Positions 26,301-39,400 of a DNA stretch of 64,000 nucleotides are shown piece after piece. The translations under genes were made by a program, and so were the position numbers. The stretch is from Talinum fruticosum (lineage: Eukaryota > Streptophyta > Magnoliopsida > Caryophyllales > Talinaceae). Location: assembly GCA_021018815.1 (NCBI GenBank), contig JAITYX010000041.1, forward strand, positions 3,720,001-3,784,000, in the 5' to 3' direction. The first letter of the stretch is position 1; each line of letters begins with the position of its first letter. Under the pieces are notes generated by a model that saw only the letters and a program-made list of their open reading frames with translations, was not told where the DNA came from and ran no database searches.

Positions 26301-27409
26301 TATTTCGAACGTTTAAATTAATGATATTTTCAACTACCTATTATATGAAAATTATTTATGCATCTATAAAAACTTTTTTATAAGTATCAAATATAATTTC
26401 TTTTTTTTGAAAAAAATCATTAAACATGACATATATGCATTTGGCACTACAAATATATAAATTTTATTATTCTATTACGTAGAGCTTATGTATAAAAATA
26501 CAAATATGTTGCACATAACTATAAAAATACATGTATGAATAAATTAACATTTTTATCGAATCATATACAACATTTTATATTCATTCTAACTTCTTTCAAT
26601 TTCTTACAACTCCTTATATCTTTTTATACATCTTTACAACTTCTTACAACTTATGCTAAGTAGAAATTATTTACGATAACTAGTTTAAATGGACATGATA
26701 CTTTCGAAATTAATTATTCGTTGGAATTTGTTTGTGAATTTCTTAAGACATAAAATTAGATTAATGTATCTAATGGGTATTAATTATCAAAATCCTTATG
26801 CATTTATACAAATACCCCATGGGAGTACGAGTATAGGAATAGGGAAAATAGGGTGTGGGTATAACTACATTCGCCACGTACATATCCCATGATCATCCCT
26901 AATAGACACCTTTATATATATAAATATTCAACAACAAAAATTTTCATTAACGGTAGAAAAATAAATTCACAATAAATTTTGATATGAAAAATAATATGTA
27001 ATTGTAAAGAGTTGTAAGAAGCTGTAAGGAGTAATAAGAAGGCATAAGGAGTCTGTAAGAAACTGTAAGGAGGTGTAAGAAGTCGTAAGGAAAGTTGTAA
27101 GGAGTCTGTAAGGTCTGTAAACTAAAGCTAAATGGAACAGGGCCATTTGGTTTGTTTAGTTCTTCAATATCTTATACATTCAAAACGCTTCAGTATTCAA
27201 GGCATTGATTTCCTAACATAGACAAGTTGGCATCACATTAGCCACAATAATAGCGACATTCCGGAAAGGAAGGGAAACAAATAAACCACACAAAAACGGT
27301 ATTGGCCCATGTCACTCGGAAGGGTACCAAGAAAATCTCGAGTCAACACAAGGAACCCAAGTTTTGCACAAAACGCACACACATACACAATCAGCGAGAG
27401 TGAGTGAGT

Positions 27410-27459
<50 letters not shown>

Positions 27460-30400
27460 AACAAGTTGATACAACAAGAACATAAGAAAAGCATAAGTTC
27501 ACAACGAACATTAGCACTTGGTAGGAAAGTATAAGTGTGTTACAATCTCATCAAAAGTGTTAGAGTATAAATATATTTTTGGGCGTTCAACCATGTTCGG
27601 TCTAAATATTACGTCATTTATGTCTTTATTCACTTAGTTTTTGACTCCTAAAATAATGTAATTTTAGGATTTTTACTTTTTTCTTACTTTTTTAGGTAAT
27701 AAATCAAATCGAGACAATAACAAAAGTTTGAGCCAAAAAGGAAGCAAAACGAGAAAGATAATGGTGTACACAGGCAGCAAGTACAACTTTTGCACAGTTG
27801 TGCAGAAGTCGTACGTGTACCAGATGCAGTAACTTGCACGGCTATGCGATCTAACCGAAACTTTCGTAAACTTGCACAGTACCCGTGCAAAACCTACACA
27901 ACTATGCGACTTCCCAGCTTTTGATTTTTCTTGGTTTTTACAGGCTATAAAAAGACAATTTTGGCTCTAATTTTGAGAGATTGATTTTTAGGAATTGTAG
28001 GGATCTCTTAGGGTTCTTACTTAGCTAAAAATAAAACCCCATTAGGAGGGGGAGGGAGATTAGTGTAGAGTTTTATAAAAGATTTTGGATTCAAGTCTTT
28101 AATTTTAATTTAAGTATAAGTTTTCTCTTTCTCTCTTCTTTTTACTTCTAGTTTAATACTTTTATTGTTCAATTTAGTTTCAAGATTCAATTTTTATTAT
28201 TCTAGATGTTAATTATGTTAGATTGATTAGTTGTTTTCATGCTTGAGTTTAATTATCTAGTTTATGTTCTTCTTCAAGTTGGTTTGTGTTAGTTTATTTT
28301 TTAGTGTAGTTTTTGTATTTGTTTCATGCTTTTATTTCAATTAGTTGTTAAAGTTGATTGCTTTGATTGTGATTAGCCTTCCTAATAGCTAATTAATATG
28401 GTTTAGGCCTTAACCCAACTAGTTTATGCTTGTTATTTGGGATTGTTTCTCATGCCCACCACGTGTTCGATGAAATGCCTAAAATGGATTTTCATCTTGA
28501 TTTTTGGGTGGTTAGTCTATCACCGAAAGGGAGAGCCAATTTACTAGCCTCGAGTATAGAGGATAGTCGGGATTTTGGCATGAAAATAGCACAAATCCTA
28601 GCTAGGTCCATAGGTTGCTATTCTTGTAATCTAATTGAGCCAACCCCAAGAAAGTAGGTGGTTAAAACAATCAGATTAGCTCATGACCCTCGAAAGTGAG
28701 GCTTGAGTGGCCTTTGATGATGCTACCGACCACTCATAAATGCTTGCATAGACTTGGTTAGGTTTAGACTTGTTTTGATTAGTTAGTTTATTAAGTGGTA
28801 AAATCACAACGCGAGCATTTTTTATTGTTTTCTATGATTATATTAATTATCATATCTCTCATCTCTGCTAATTCGTCTATAAAAAGTTTAAGATAGCTTT
28901 TATATTTGAAACACAACTCTTTGTGGACACGACCCGTGCCTGCTGGCTAGCTACAAGTACGCCGTGTACTTGCGGTAATAAATTTTAAGACTTAATTCTT
29001 CCTAACTAACCATTAGTTGAACCTTTTGGTTGAGTTAGTTTTTGAACAAAAAGCTCTATTAATACCATAAAATTCTTTCATGAACATAGTCGATCATGTA
29101 GACTCGAGCCTAAGTTAGTGTAAATTATTCAAACAAACATTGAAGTATGGTCTTGTACCCAATTCAATGCCAAATTACCATATACGAAACTTTGCTTTAA
29201 TTTTTTAAAGGTTAATTGGATGCCATTAATTAAAAGTTTGGGGGTGTTGGATGTCATTAATCGCAACTCGGAGAATTGGATGCTAACACCCCCAATTTTA
29301 GACCTATAAACATTTGTTGCACTACCATCGAGTTGAATTCGATTGCTCAATGACATGGATGGTGGTGCTATTACACATGGAAGATAATAATAAATAAAAA
29401 TTTTTATTTATTTATGGACGACAATTCAGTAATGATGGTAAAAAAATACAAATTAAACCTAATGTCTTTAGGCTCGCTACTCTAGTAGTCTAATTGGGCC
29501 AACCCCACGAAAGTAGGTGGTTAGAACAATTAGATTAGCTCATGACCCTCGAAAGTGTGGTTTGAGTGGCCTTTGATGGTGCAACCGACCGCTCCTAAAT
29601 GCTTGCATAAACTTGGTTAGGTTTAGACTTGTCTTGATTAGTTAGGTTATTAAGTGGTAAAATCACAACGCGAGCATTCTTTTATTACTTTTTAGGATTA
29701 TATTAGTTGTCATATCTATCAGCTCCGACGATTCGTCTATACGTGAAAGTTTAAGATAGCTTTTATATTTGAAACACAACTCTCTGTGGACACGACCCGT
29801 GCTTACTGGCTAATTACAACTACGCCGTGCACTTGCAGTAATAAATTTTAAAACTTAATTCTTCCTAACAAACCATCAGTTGAACCTTTTGGTTGAGTTA
29901 GTTCTTGAACAAAAAGCTCTAATAATACCGTAAAATTCTTTCATGAACATAGTCAATCATGTAGACTCGAGCCTAAGTTAGTGTAAATTATTCAAACAAA
30001 CACTGAAGTATGGTCTTGTACCCAATTCAATGCCAAATTACCATATACGAAACTATGTTTTAATTTTTTAAAGGGTAATTGGATGCCATTAATTAAAAGT
30101 TTGGGGGTGTTGGATGTCATTAATCGTAACTGGAGAATTGGATGCTAACATCCCCAACTTTAGACCTATTTACATTTGTTGCACTACCACCGAGTTGAAT
30201 TCAGTTGCTCAATGACATGGACGGCAGTGTTGTTACACATGGAAAATAATAATAAATAAATTTTTTATTTATTTATGGACGACAATTCAAGTAATGATGG
30301 TAAAAAAATACAAATTAAACCTAATGTCTTTACCCCCTCCAAGCATGTCTGTATTCTCTGTCTTATCTTTACTCTCGTTCTCTTTCCTCCATATTTGCTC

Positions 30401-33400
30401 AATTGTCATCTAAAAAATAAGTAAATTTTTTAAATTATTGTCCACGTGTAACAAAGACTCGCGGTTGACGTCATTCAACAAGTCGGTGATAATGCAAGAA
30501 ATGTAAATAGATCCTAATGTCTTTACCCCTCCAAGCATGCTCGTATTCTCTGTCTTATCTTTACTCTCGTTCTCTTTCCTCCATATTTGCTCAATTGTCA
30601 TCTAAAAATAAGTAAATTTTTTAAATTATTGTCCACGTGTAACAACACTCGCGGTTGACGTCATTCAACAAGTCGGTGATAATGCAAGAAATGTAAATAG
30701 ATCCTAATGTCTTTACCCCTCCAAGCATGTCTGTATTCTCTGTCTTATCTTTACTCTCGTTCTCTTTCCTCCATATTCGCTCAATTGTCATCTAAAAAAT
30801 AAGTAAATTTTTTAAATTATTGTCCACGTGTAACAAAGCACTGCGGTTGACGTCATTCAACAAGTCGGTGATAATGCAAGAAATGTAAATAGATCCAAAG
30901 TGCAGGGTGTTGACATCCAATTCTCTAATTAGAATTAATGGCGTCCACCTCCAAATTTGAGATTATTATAGTCCAATTCCCCTTTTTTAAAACTCATCCC
31001 TTATTTTCCTTTAGCTCCTTATCTATGTGTCTTATAACTAAGATAATGATAAAGATTGTTAATGAATAGTACAAATTATTTCATGAACCCACATTTATAG
31101 ATCTAAATTATCATATATGATATTTTGTTTTAATTTTTTAAAATTCATCCCCTGTTTTCCATGCCCCCTTCTAAAACATATTAGATCTCCTTCTCCAAAT
31201 TATGTTATATCACTGAAGTCATAGACTCAATTTATTTCCAAATTATATTATATCACTGAACTCATAGATTCGTATCCATGGTATAAATATGAGTGAATGG
31301 TGAATAATTAATTATATGCTTCCAGCTTTAAACGTTTCCATTTATAGCCAAAACTAGCATCATTTAAACAAAATTTCTGAGTTCTGTGACTTCTTTTGTA
31401 CGAGGAAAAAAAGAAGAAATGATGGAGCTTACTTCACCCTTAATATGAATGTTGTTTATGACAATACGAGCAGTTCCACGTAATGGTTTTGCCAATTTAG
31501 CAAGGAGCATAATGCTCATCTCATTGGTCTCCCAGTCAAAACTTGTATGCATGATCCTCTGCAAAAAATAAAAAAGGTGCACTGGTGTTTCAATTTGAAT
31601 CTTTTTTAATTGAGTAATCCAAAAATTTGCATTAAAATAACATTAAAAGGATGTAAGCCATATATAAAAGGAGGCTAACAAAATGATATTAAACACTTTC
31701 ATGGCATATAAATATGTCTTTTCAAAATGCCAATGGAACACTGAATTTTTCCAATTTTTATGGGACGCCAAAACAACTATGCAAAAACTACATCAATTGA
31801 GGAAAACAAATTTACGCCATGTTATTTGTTTGAGTAGTAAATAACTGTTGTGTAACGGATAGTTATTTAGGTAGAAGATAACTATATTAAATTATAACCG
31901 TTTAACTAAACGGTTGAAAAATGTATTTGATAATTGACAAATTGAGTTAGCTAATTATTGTTAATTGATATAAAATAATATAAATAATTTACCAAATATA
32001 AATTAGTGATCAGATATCTTTGACAAAAAATTATGAAATGTTATTTTTAAATGTAAAAAACTAATATTCTTAACCATTTCAGAACGCTACTTGAAATATT
32101 ATAAGCTACCGCAAACGCTAGTTGAAATACTTTACTAAATACTAATATTTGGTTGGTTAGAGTTTTAACTTGGACAAAATATTAAACACTATTGCTGAAC
32201 AAGACCTTATTAGCAATTTGATATTAGTTAAAGATAATTTGTTGAGGTTGTATTCACTTGTAGTTTGGCTGAAGCAGACATATCAAAAAACCCCTAAATC
32301 AATAATGGGTAAAAATACATAACTAATACTACTATGCCACTGTAGATAGAGCGTTAATATTATTATATATACTATTACATATATGATTTTTTTATTACGG
32401 GCGTTTTACGATATTTAAAAATAAAAACCGTCTAAAAATGAAGCGGTGACATTTTTCTAAATAAACGGTTTTTTATTACACCTATTACTACGGTTCTTTC
32501 ATTGAACCGTAGAATTACGTCAATATGTCCACCTTTTACTACACCTCAATTAAAGAACCTTAGTAATAGGTCTTCTATTATTACGGTTCATTAATTAAAT
32601 CATAGTAAAAAGGTTGTCGAAGAAACCTAAAAATGATAACACTGCTGCCCCCAGTTCACTATATCCTATCTACTCTCGCTCTTACTATCCCTCTCTAACT
32701 ACTCTCGTCTCATTTACTCTCTGCTCGTTCTCATCCTCATCGTCGCCAGTCTCACTCTCCTAGACGTCGCCGCCGATGTCGCCCTCCTCACCTGTCATCG
32801 GTCCTGTCGCTACTCTCACTCTCACCTCTTGCTGTCTCATTGAAGTTGCTGCTCCTTCTTACCTTTCACTTACTCTCGCCGTCGCCGTCGTTACTTCTGG
32901 TATGCTTCTCTCTCCCTCACTTATTTTTTACTTTAAGTTATTTGCAAAATAGGTTAGTTGAATGTTAACTCGTATTTGCGGTACTGAGTTGAATGTTGAG
33001 AATGTGGGTAATATTTGAGATTGTTGAAATGTTGAATGTTTAATGTTGAGAATGTGGGTGAATGTTTAATGTATTTGTTTAGTTTGTGAAGTTGGAAATT
33101 CTTGAAATGTTTGAGATTTCGACAAATGGGTTTAGAGGTTAGAATTTAGTAATTTAGGGAAATGGAATGATATATAATTTAGGGTTTCAGGTTTATGGTT
33201 TAGGTAAATCGAAATAGTTACGACATAGGGATTATGGTTTAGGTAAATCGAAAGAGTTACGTCACAAGATTTACGGTTTAGAGAAATGGAAAGATTTATA
33301 GTTAAAGATTTGGGGAAATGGAAAGATTTGTGGTTTAGGGACGAGAAAAATGGAAAGGTTTGTGGTTAATGGAAAGATTTATGGTTAAGGGTTTGTGGAT

Positions 33401-36400
33401 GAAATGGAAGAAAATTTAATAGAAATTGTATGTAATTGAAATTTTTTTGCATAGGGCTATCCCCAAAAACTTGTCGTAAAGATAAAATTATCTCCAAATT
33501 TGTTTATTTTGATGAGGTGATGTTGAGGTGTACTCATTTGTCCAATTATTAAAATTTTCGGTTTTCTTTTTGGTTCCAAATTTGTTGTATTACATATGAT
33601 CATAAACTAAAGTATATGATTTTTTTAAGTTTACATAATATAGAGGACAATGAATATGAAGAAAATGTCGAACTACCCTTGAATTTGCTTTGATGACCCG
33701 GACATAACAGAATTGGAGTTCCCATGACCCTTGTTGTCTTTAAACAATAAGGTCGGGTTCATAAGGAAAAATATAGAGTCCATCTCGCAAGGTGGGTTGG
33801 TCCACGAAGATGGGGAAGAGGAGTAAAGGGTTTACTTGGAGAAAAGGTAATAAACAATAGGGAATTGTTACTAGTTTTGTCAATGTTTATCACATTTTTC
33901 TCCAATGAACCATTTTCCACTCTTCCCTTTCTTCATGGACCGACCCACGCTGCAGATAGACTCCATGTTTTTCCTTGTGAATTCGACATCATTATTAAAG
34001 ACAACAAGGGTCGTAGGAACTCCAGTTCTTGTTATGTTTTGGGTCGTTAAAGCAAATTCAAGGGTGACCTTGATATTTTCTTCATATTCATTGTCCTCTT
34101 CATTATGTAAACATAAAAAAAAATCATGTTTAGTTTATAATAATGTATAATACATCAAAATTACAAACAAAAAGAAAACGCTCATATATATGCCTAAACA
34201 CCCCTCTTAAACACCAAATGGAAGAAAAAGTCTATATATGTACTTAAAAAAATAAATTTTACAACTATAGAAATTAAGAACTTATAATCATTTAAGGAAA
34301 AAGATAAATTTAACAATTACAAAAAAGCACTTATAACCAATTAATAAAAAAGAGAAATTTACTAAATAATCTTTTACTGTTTTCATGTCATTTGATAATG
34401 GCACACTTAATTACGTATAATTGTATTTATTTTGCTTAGCAATCTAGGCTTTCAAAATTATCGTATGTATTTCATAAGTTTAGAGAATCTGTTAAAAATA
34501 TGTACATAACATGTTATCCTAGGTGGCGGTACGTGCATAAATGTGCGTATAGCGCTCAGAATGTTATCTTGGTATGTATAGATTTTTGAATTGTCCGTGT
34601 TGAACAGTTTGAGAATAATATAGGTTACGTGGCTATCATAATCTTATCATACATTTGACAAGATATCATGGTGCTCATTTTCCCTATCGTTCTTTAGGTC
34701 TTGTTATGATGACGATGTGTTTGATATGTATATCCTTACTTATGTTACCTTCCAATTAAGTAAGGATATACACATTAACCATTTCATCTTTGTATGTTAT
34801 ACTTTTAATGTTATACTTGAAGGATTAAGGGGAAATGCTGCCGAAATTTTGTCAAATGTATGATAAGATTTTGGTACATGTTCTAGGGTCATATTATTCT
34901 TGAATGGGTTTAGGACCATCTATCCCCGTAGAAGGATCTTAGGCTCATGTCATCTTATTTCATGTAATATTAATGACGAAAGTACATACTTTGGAATTAT
35001 ATGAGGTGAATTGCTTCTCGTATTTAGGCGTGGGGTATGGATCGAGCGTGGGTTTATAGTGATAAGCAAAATGTAAAATATCATTATGGTGTTAATAACT
35101 TTCTGTAAATTGCCATCAAACATGCAGCCAAATTCGGAAAATAGTTCATATTTTGTCAGCGTTTATGGTATTTTAACTCCTCAAGATTGATCCATAAGGT
35201 TACAAAAGGTCACCTATTTTAGCATAGATTTGACACATCTTATAAGGTGTGGGTATGACATTGGGAAGAGGAGTCTTTGAATAATAACGTAGGAAGAAGG
35301 AAGGGTATGATGAAAATGAAGCTAGTATGGAATTAGAAGATTGAGCTAAAGATCTGGTTCATGAAGTAGAGGCTGAATTAGTCGATCAACCGCATGTATT
35401 GGAGCGATTGTTAGCTAATTTAGGGAAGCCTCTATACCCGGGGATGATAAACTTGGAGTGATTGTTAGCTGATTTAGTCGATCAGCTATGTTGAGGTTGA
35501 TGAACTTGAAAATAGCTAATGGATGGAATGACAAAAGTTTCATGGACTTGCTGAGTTTGCTCAAAGATATACTCCTAGAAGGCAATGTACTTACCAATCA
35601 CACATATGAAGCGAAGATGATGTTGTGTCCTATGGGCATAGGGTATAAGAAGATACATACCTGCCCCAACTATTGCATATTGTATCGACAAGAACATTCA
35701 CATAACACGAATGTCCTAAATGTGGTGTACCTTGATACAAAATGTAAAACATCGATAGAGATAGTATTGAGGGACCTCCCACAAAGGTGTTATGGTACTT
35801 ATCAATAATACCGAGATTTAAGCGCTTCTTTTTCAAATGTAAATAATGCCAAGAACTTAACTTGGCATGCCCACGGAAGAATCTTTGATGACAAGCTACG
35901 TCACCCTGTAGATTCTCCCCAGTGGAAGAAGATAGATTTATTATTCTTATAATTTGGTAGGAAGACATGAAATCTACATCTCGGTCTTTGTATGGACGGA
36001 AGAAACCCCTATGGTGACCTCAGTAGCAAGCAAATCACTTGGCCCGTTCTTTTAGTTATCTACAACCATCTTCATTGTGTGTGAAGCGCAAATACATTAT
36101 GTTGTCAATGTTCATTTCTAGGCCTAAATAGCAAGGAAATTATATAGATGTGTACTTGGCGCCTCTTTTGAAGATTTAAAGCTCTTATGGGATGTAGCGG
36201 TTTCGATTTTTTATGCACCGTCAAGAGCAATTTACATTATGAGCTTTGATCTTCACCGCAATAAATGACTTCCTCGCATATGGAAACTTGTTTGGCTACA
36301 CGGTCAAAGGCCATAAGGCATGCCCCATTTACGCAGAGGGTACTTGCTCCTATCAGCTTAAGCGCAGAAAGAAGATGGCCTATCTCGGACACCGAATGTT

Positions 36401-39400
36401 TATTCCTTATTCCGCTCAATATCATAAGAAAAATAAGGCTTTCAATGGTAAAACCGAGGTGGATTCTACTCCAACTCCATTAATAGGACATCAAATTTAT
36501 AAACAAGTGAAAGATCTTGATGTGGCGTTCGGCAAGCCATACCGACATCAATCCCAAAATAGTGTGTGGAAAAAGAGATCAATATTTTTTGATCTTTCAT
36601 ATTGGAAAGAGTTGTATGTGAGACGTAGTCTTGATGTGATGCATATAGAGAAAAACATCTGTAAAAGTCTCATTGACACTCTTTTGAACATGTCGGGGCA
36701 GACCAAGGACGCAGAGAAACTAAGACTCGATTTACCCGAAATAGGAATACGTGATCAATTAGCACTATAACCAAAGGGGAAGAGAACATTTTTTCCTCCG
36801 ACTTCTTACACATTGAGTAGAAGGAAAAAAACCGTTTGTGTGAAACCCGAAAGAAACTCAAAATGCCATAGAGATATTCTTTAAACACCCGTAGACTTGT
36901 TTTGATGTTTGATTATAGACTAGTCGGTCTTAAATCTCACGATTGTCATGCTTTGATGCAATAAATTTTACCAGTTGCTATCCGAGCCATGATACCAAAA
37001 CATGTCGGACAGTCGATTACAAGACTTTTCTTCTTCTTCAATGCCATATATACCAAAGTCGATTTAGAGAAATTGGATGATCTTGAGTTCGACATGATCG
37101 TTACATTGTGCCAACGTGAGAGGTACTTCCCGCCTTCTTTTTTGATATCATGATGCACCTAATTGTCAATCCGGTGAGAGAATTGTGATTTTGTAACATG
37201 ATTTTTTATCGATGGATGCACCCTTTTGAATCGTTTAAGAAAATTCTCAAATGGTATGTTAGAAATTGGTACCAACTGAAAGGGTGCATTATTGAAGCAC
37301 ACACAGTCGAGGAGTGTGTTGAGTTCTCGCTGTGAATACTACTCCCAAATGGAAGTTGTTGGTATTCTTAAACATCGATTCATAGGGAAGATCACTCGGG
37401 CATGGGAATCTGGGCTGACAATTCAAAAACTAATCGATATATGAGGGATCAAACACATCTTTATATTATTCAAAATAGTGATGAAATGCGAGTCATTCAT
37501 TGATGAGCACAATTCGCTCATAAGGAGACAAGATCGAGGAAGAAATGAGACGTGGATATTGGCCCAAGCATTATCGTACATTTGTCAACTTGTTCGGAGA
37601 GAGAATCAACACTAGTTAACAAGGAGACTCACAAGAAGATGAGCTCATTGGGAAGCTACTTACTCATGAGCTGCACCTAGAAGAAGAGGATGTCGAGGTC
37701 AGCACCAAAAAGAACATTGCGCCGAAGGCCTCGTAAAGTAGACGGAAAAGTCCGACCTCCTCGGATTCAGAATAGGATCCCAAGTACTCATTGCCCGAGG
37801 TTTCAAAAAGATGATGAAGTACAAAAAGTGGCAAAAGAGGCCAAAGGAGGAGTTCTACAAGAAAGACAAGAAATATAATACTTATCCCCTTCTAAGTTGT
37901 CTTTAACTAAGAACTCTGGTTGCTTTGAGTGTGGTAGTAAGGACCTCATAGTCAAAGATTGTCCAAAGAGAAAGAAAGATAGAAAAAGAAAAAGACTATG
38001 GTGGCTACCTGGAGTGATGATGACTCCTTTGAAGATGATGATTCTGACGACTAAAAGTGTCTAATGTCACCGACGGACTCGAAACCGAATCCGAGTTAGA
38101 TAGTGACATCTCGGATGTTGAGGAAAGAAGTCCTCAAGAGGTAATTGAATACTTCCTTAAGTTTTCCAAACTCAATCTTGCTAGATATATCTTTACCTTG
38201 GAAGAAAAATCCGATTCTGACTCTTCTTATTTCAAAGAGTAACTTGACTCTCTTACTACCGAGAGTACTCGTTATGAAAAATGAGTTAGAAAACCCGAGG
38301 CAAGATCTAAAAGTACTTGAGACCGAGTGCTCAAGACAACGATACTGAGTCCGAGTGCCTCATAATAGAGAATGAGCAATTGAAAAGGAAGTTCAATAAG
38401 TCTCAAGAGTTGGTTTTAAAACTCACTCAAGGTCAAAAAACCTTGATCTTTTACTTGGCTCTCAGTGTGTCTCATTTAGAAAAGAAGGTCTTGGTTACAA
38501 TGTTGAAGAGGAATCTAATTCCTATTCAAATCTTTTCAAAACCGATTCCGGAACCGTTAAGTTTGGAAAGGCTGATTATGGTCCCATTCACTCACATGGA
38601 AAAAGGATTGAGCATAGACTAGTTTATAGGAAAAATCCTTCTCATCTTGTTTACAAAAAGAAAGGTTTTCAAAGAAAAGAGACACAGATTTAGTTTTCTA
38701 AAAGGAAGATTTAGAATCGGACCAAACCCAAAATTATTCAAATTTGGGTTCCCAAAGGTGCTCTTCCTCGGAGAAAGACCACATTCAAGATAGTTACTGG
38801 GTTTGTGAGAGGAAGTGAGAAGCGCTAGTTTATTTTTGTGTTGCATGTAACTCGAAATCGAAAGGGTCATGGTACTTAGACAATTGCTGCTCATGCCATA
38901 TGTCTGGAGACTCAAAACTCTTCTATGAGTTAGAAGATATGAAGGGAGGAAAATTCACATTTGGAGACAATAGCAAAGGCAAGATAGTTGGGATTGGCAA
39001 AGTTAGTCAAGGAGACAACTCGGTCAGTCTAGTCTACCCGATAAAAGGGCTCAAGTACAATCTCCTAAACATATCTCACTCATGTGACAAAGGTCAAGAG
39101 GTAAGATTCACTCGGACTAACCGCTTCATTTCCGATGCAGTCACTAAAGAGACAAAGTTCTCAGTGTCCGAGGTCAAGTAACACTTATACCATTCCTCTC
39201 ACAAATTCTAGTTAGAATTTATAAAAATTTCTGGGTCAATCACTCATCTCTTAGCATTCAAAAAGCTGAACTAGTTGCTCTATCAACTGCCGAGGATGAG
39301 TACATTACAGCTAGAGCTTACTGTGCTCAAATTCTCTTTATCAAACAACACTTGAAGGATCTCGGTCTGTCACTCACATCTATTCTAAGCCTCTCGAGTG

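Larger units (their letters stand above)
23110..27218 (+). mobile_element. Copia element II: internally deleted relative of element I with a nested insertion
   Basis: The 5' LTR 23110-23819 (710 bp, TGTTAGGAGATAACCC...TCTAACA) and the 3' LTR starting at 25231 are homologous. The 3' copy is split by a foldback insertion (25819-27143) and resumes to 27218. Target site TAAAC (23105-23109) versus TAGAC (27219-27223) matches 4 of 5. The primer site is TGGTATCGGAGC at 23822, and the purine tract CCAAAGTGGAGAT precedes the 3' LTR. The 1.4-kb interior has only gag and protease relics, with the same deletion as element I. It lies in intron 6, antisense to the gene. Confidence 0.9.
32338..37615 (+). 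mobile_element. CACTA (En/Spm) transposon remnant in intron 5
   Basis: A TNP2-type transposase pseudogene (35037-37615) lies downstream of a CACTA-like left part: CACTG at 32338, then subterminal repeats of the type TATTACGG, ACGGTT and their inverses (32390-32610), and a CTCTCGC-rich leader (32660-32930). The left terminus is decayed (CACTG, not CACTA) and no right terminus was found; copia sequence starts abruptly at about 37616. Assignment rests on the transposase; borders are approximate. Confidence 0.7.

Noticed and set aside
27233..27517. Open frames rich in Leu-Ser repeats
   Set aside because: They are translations of a GA/CT microsatellite, with no domain and no splice context.
31364..31582. 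Reading exon 6 as a separate small gene
   Set aside because: Both ends are splice sites and the protein falls exactly between exons 5 and 7 of the SMP domain.
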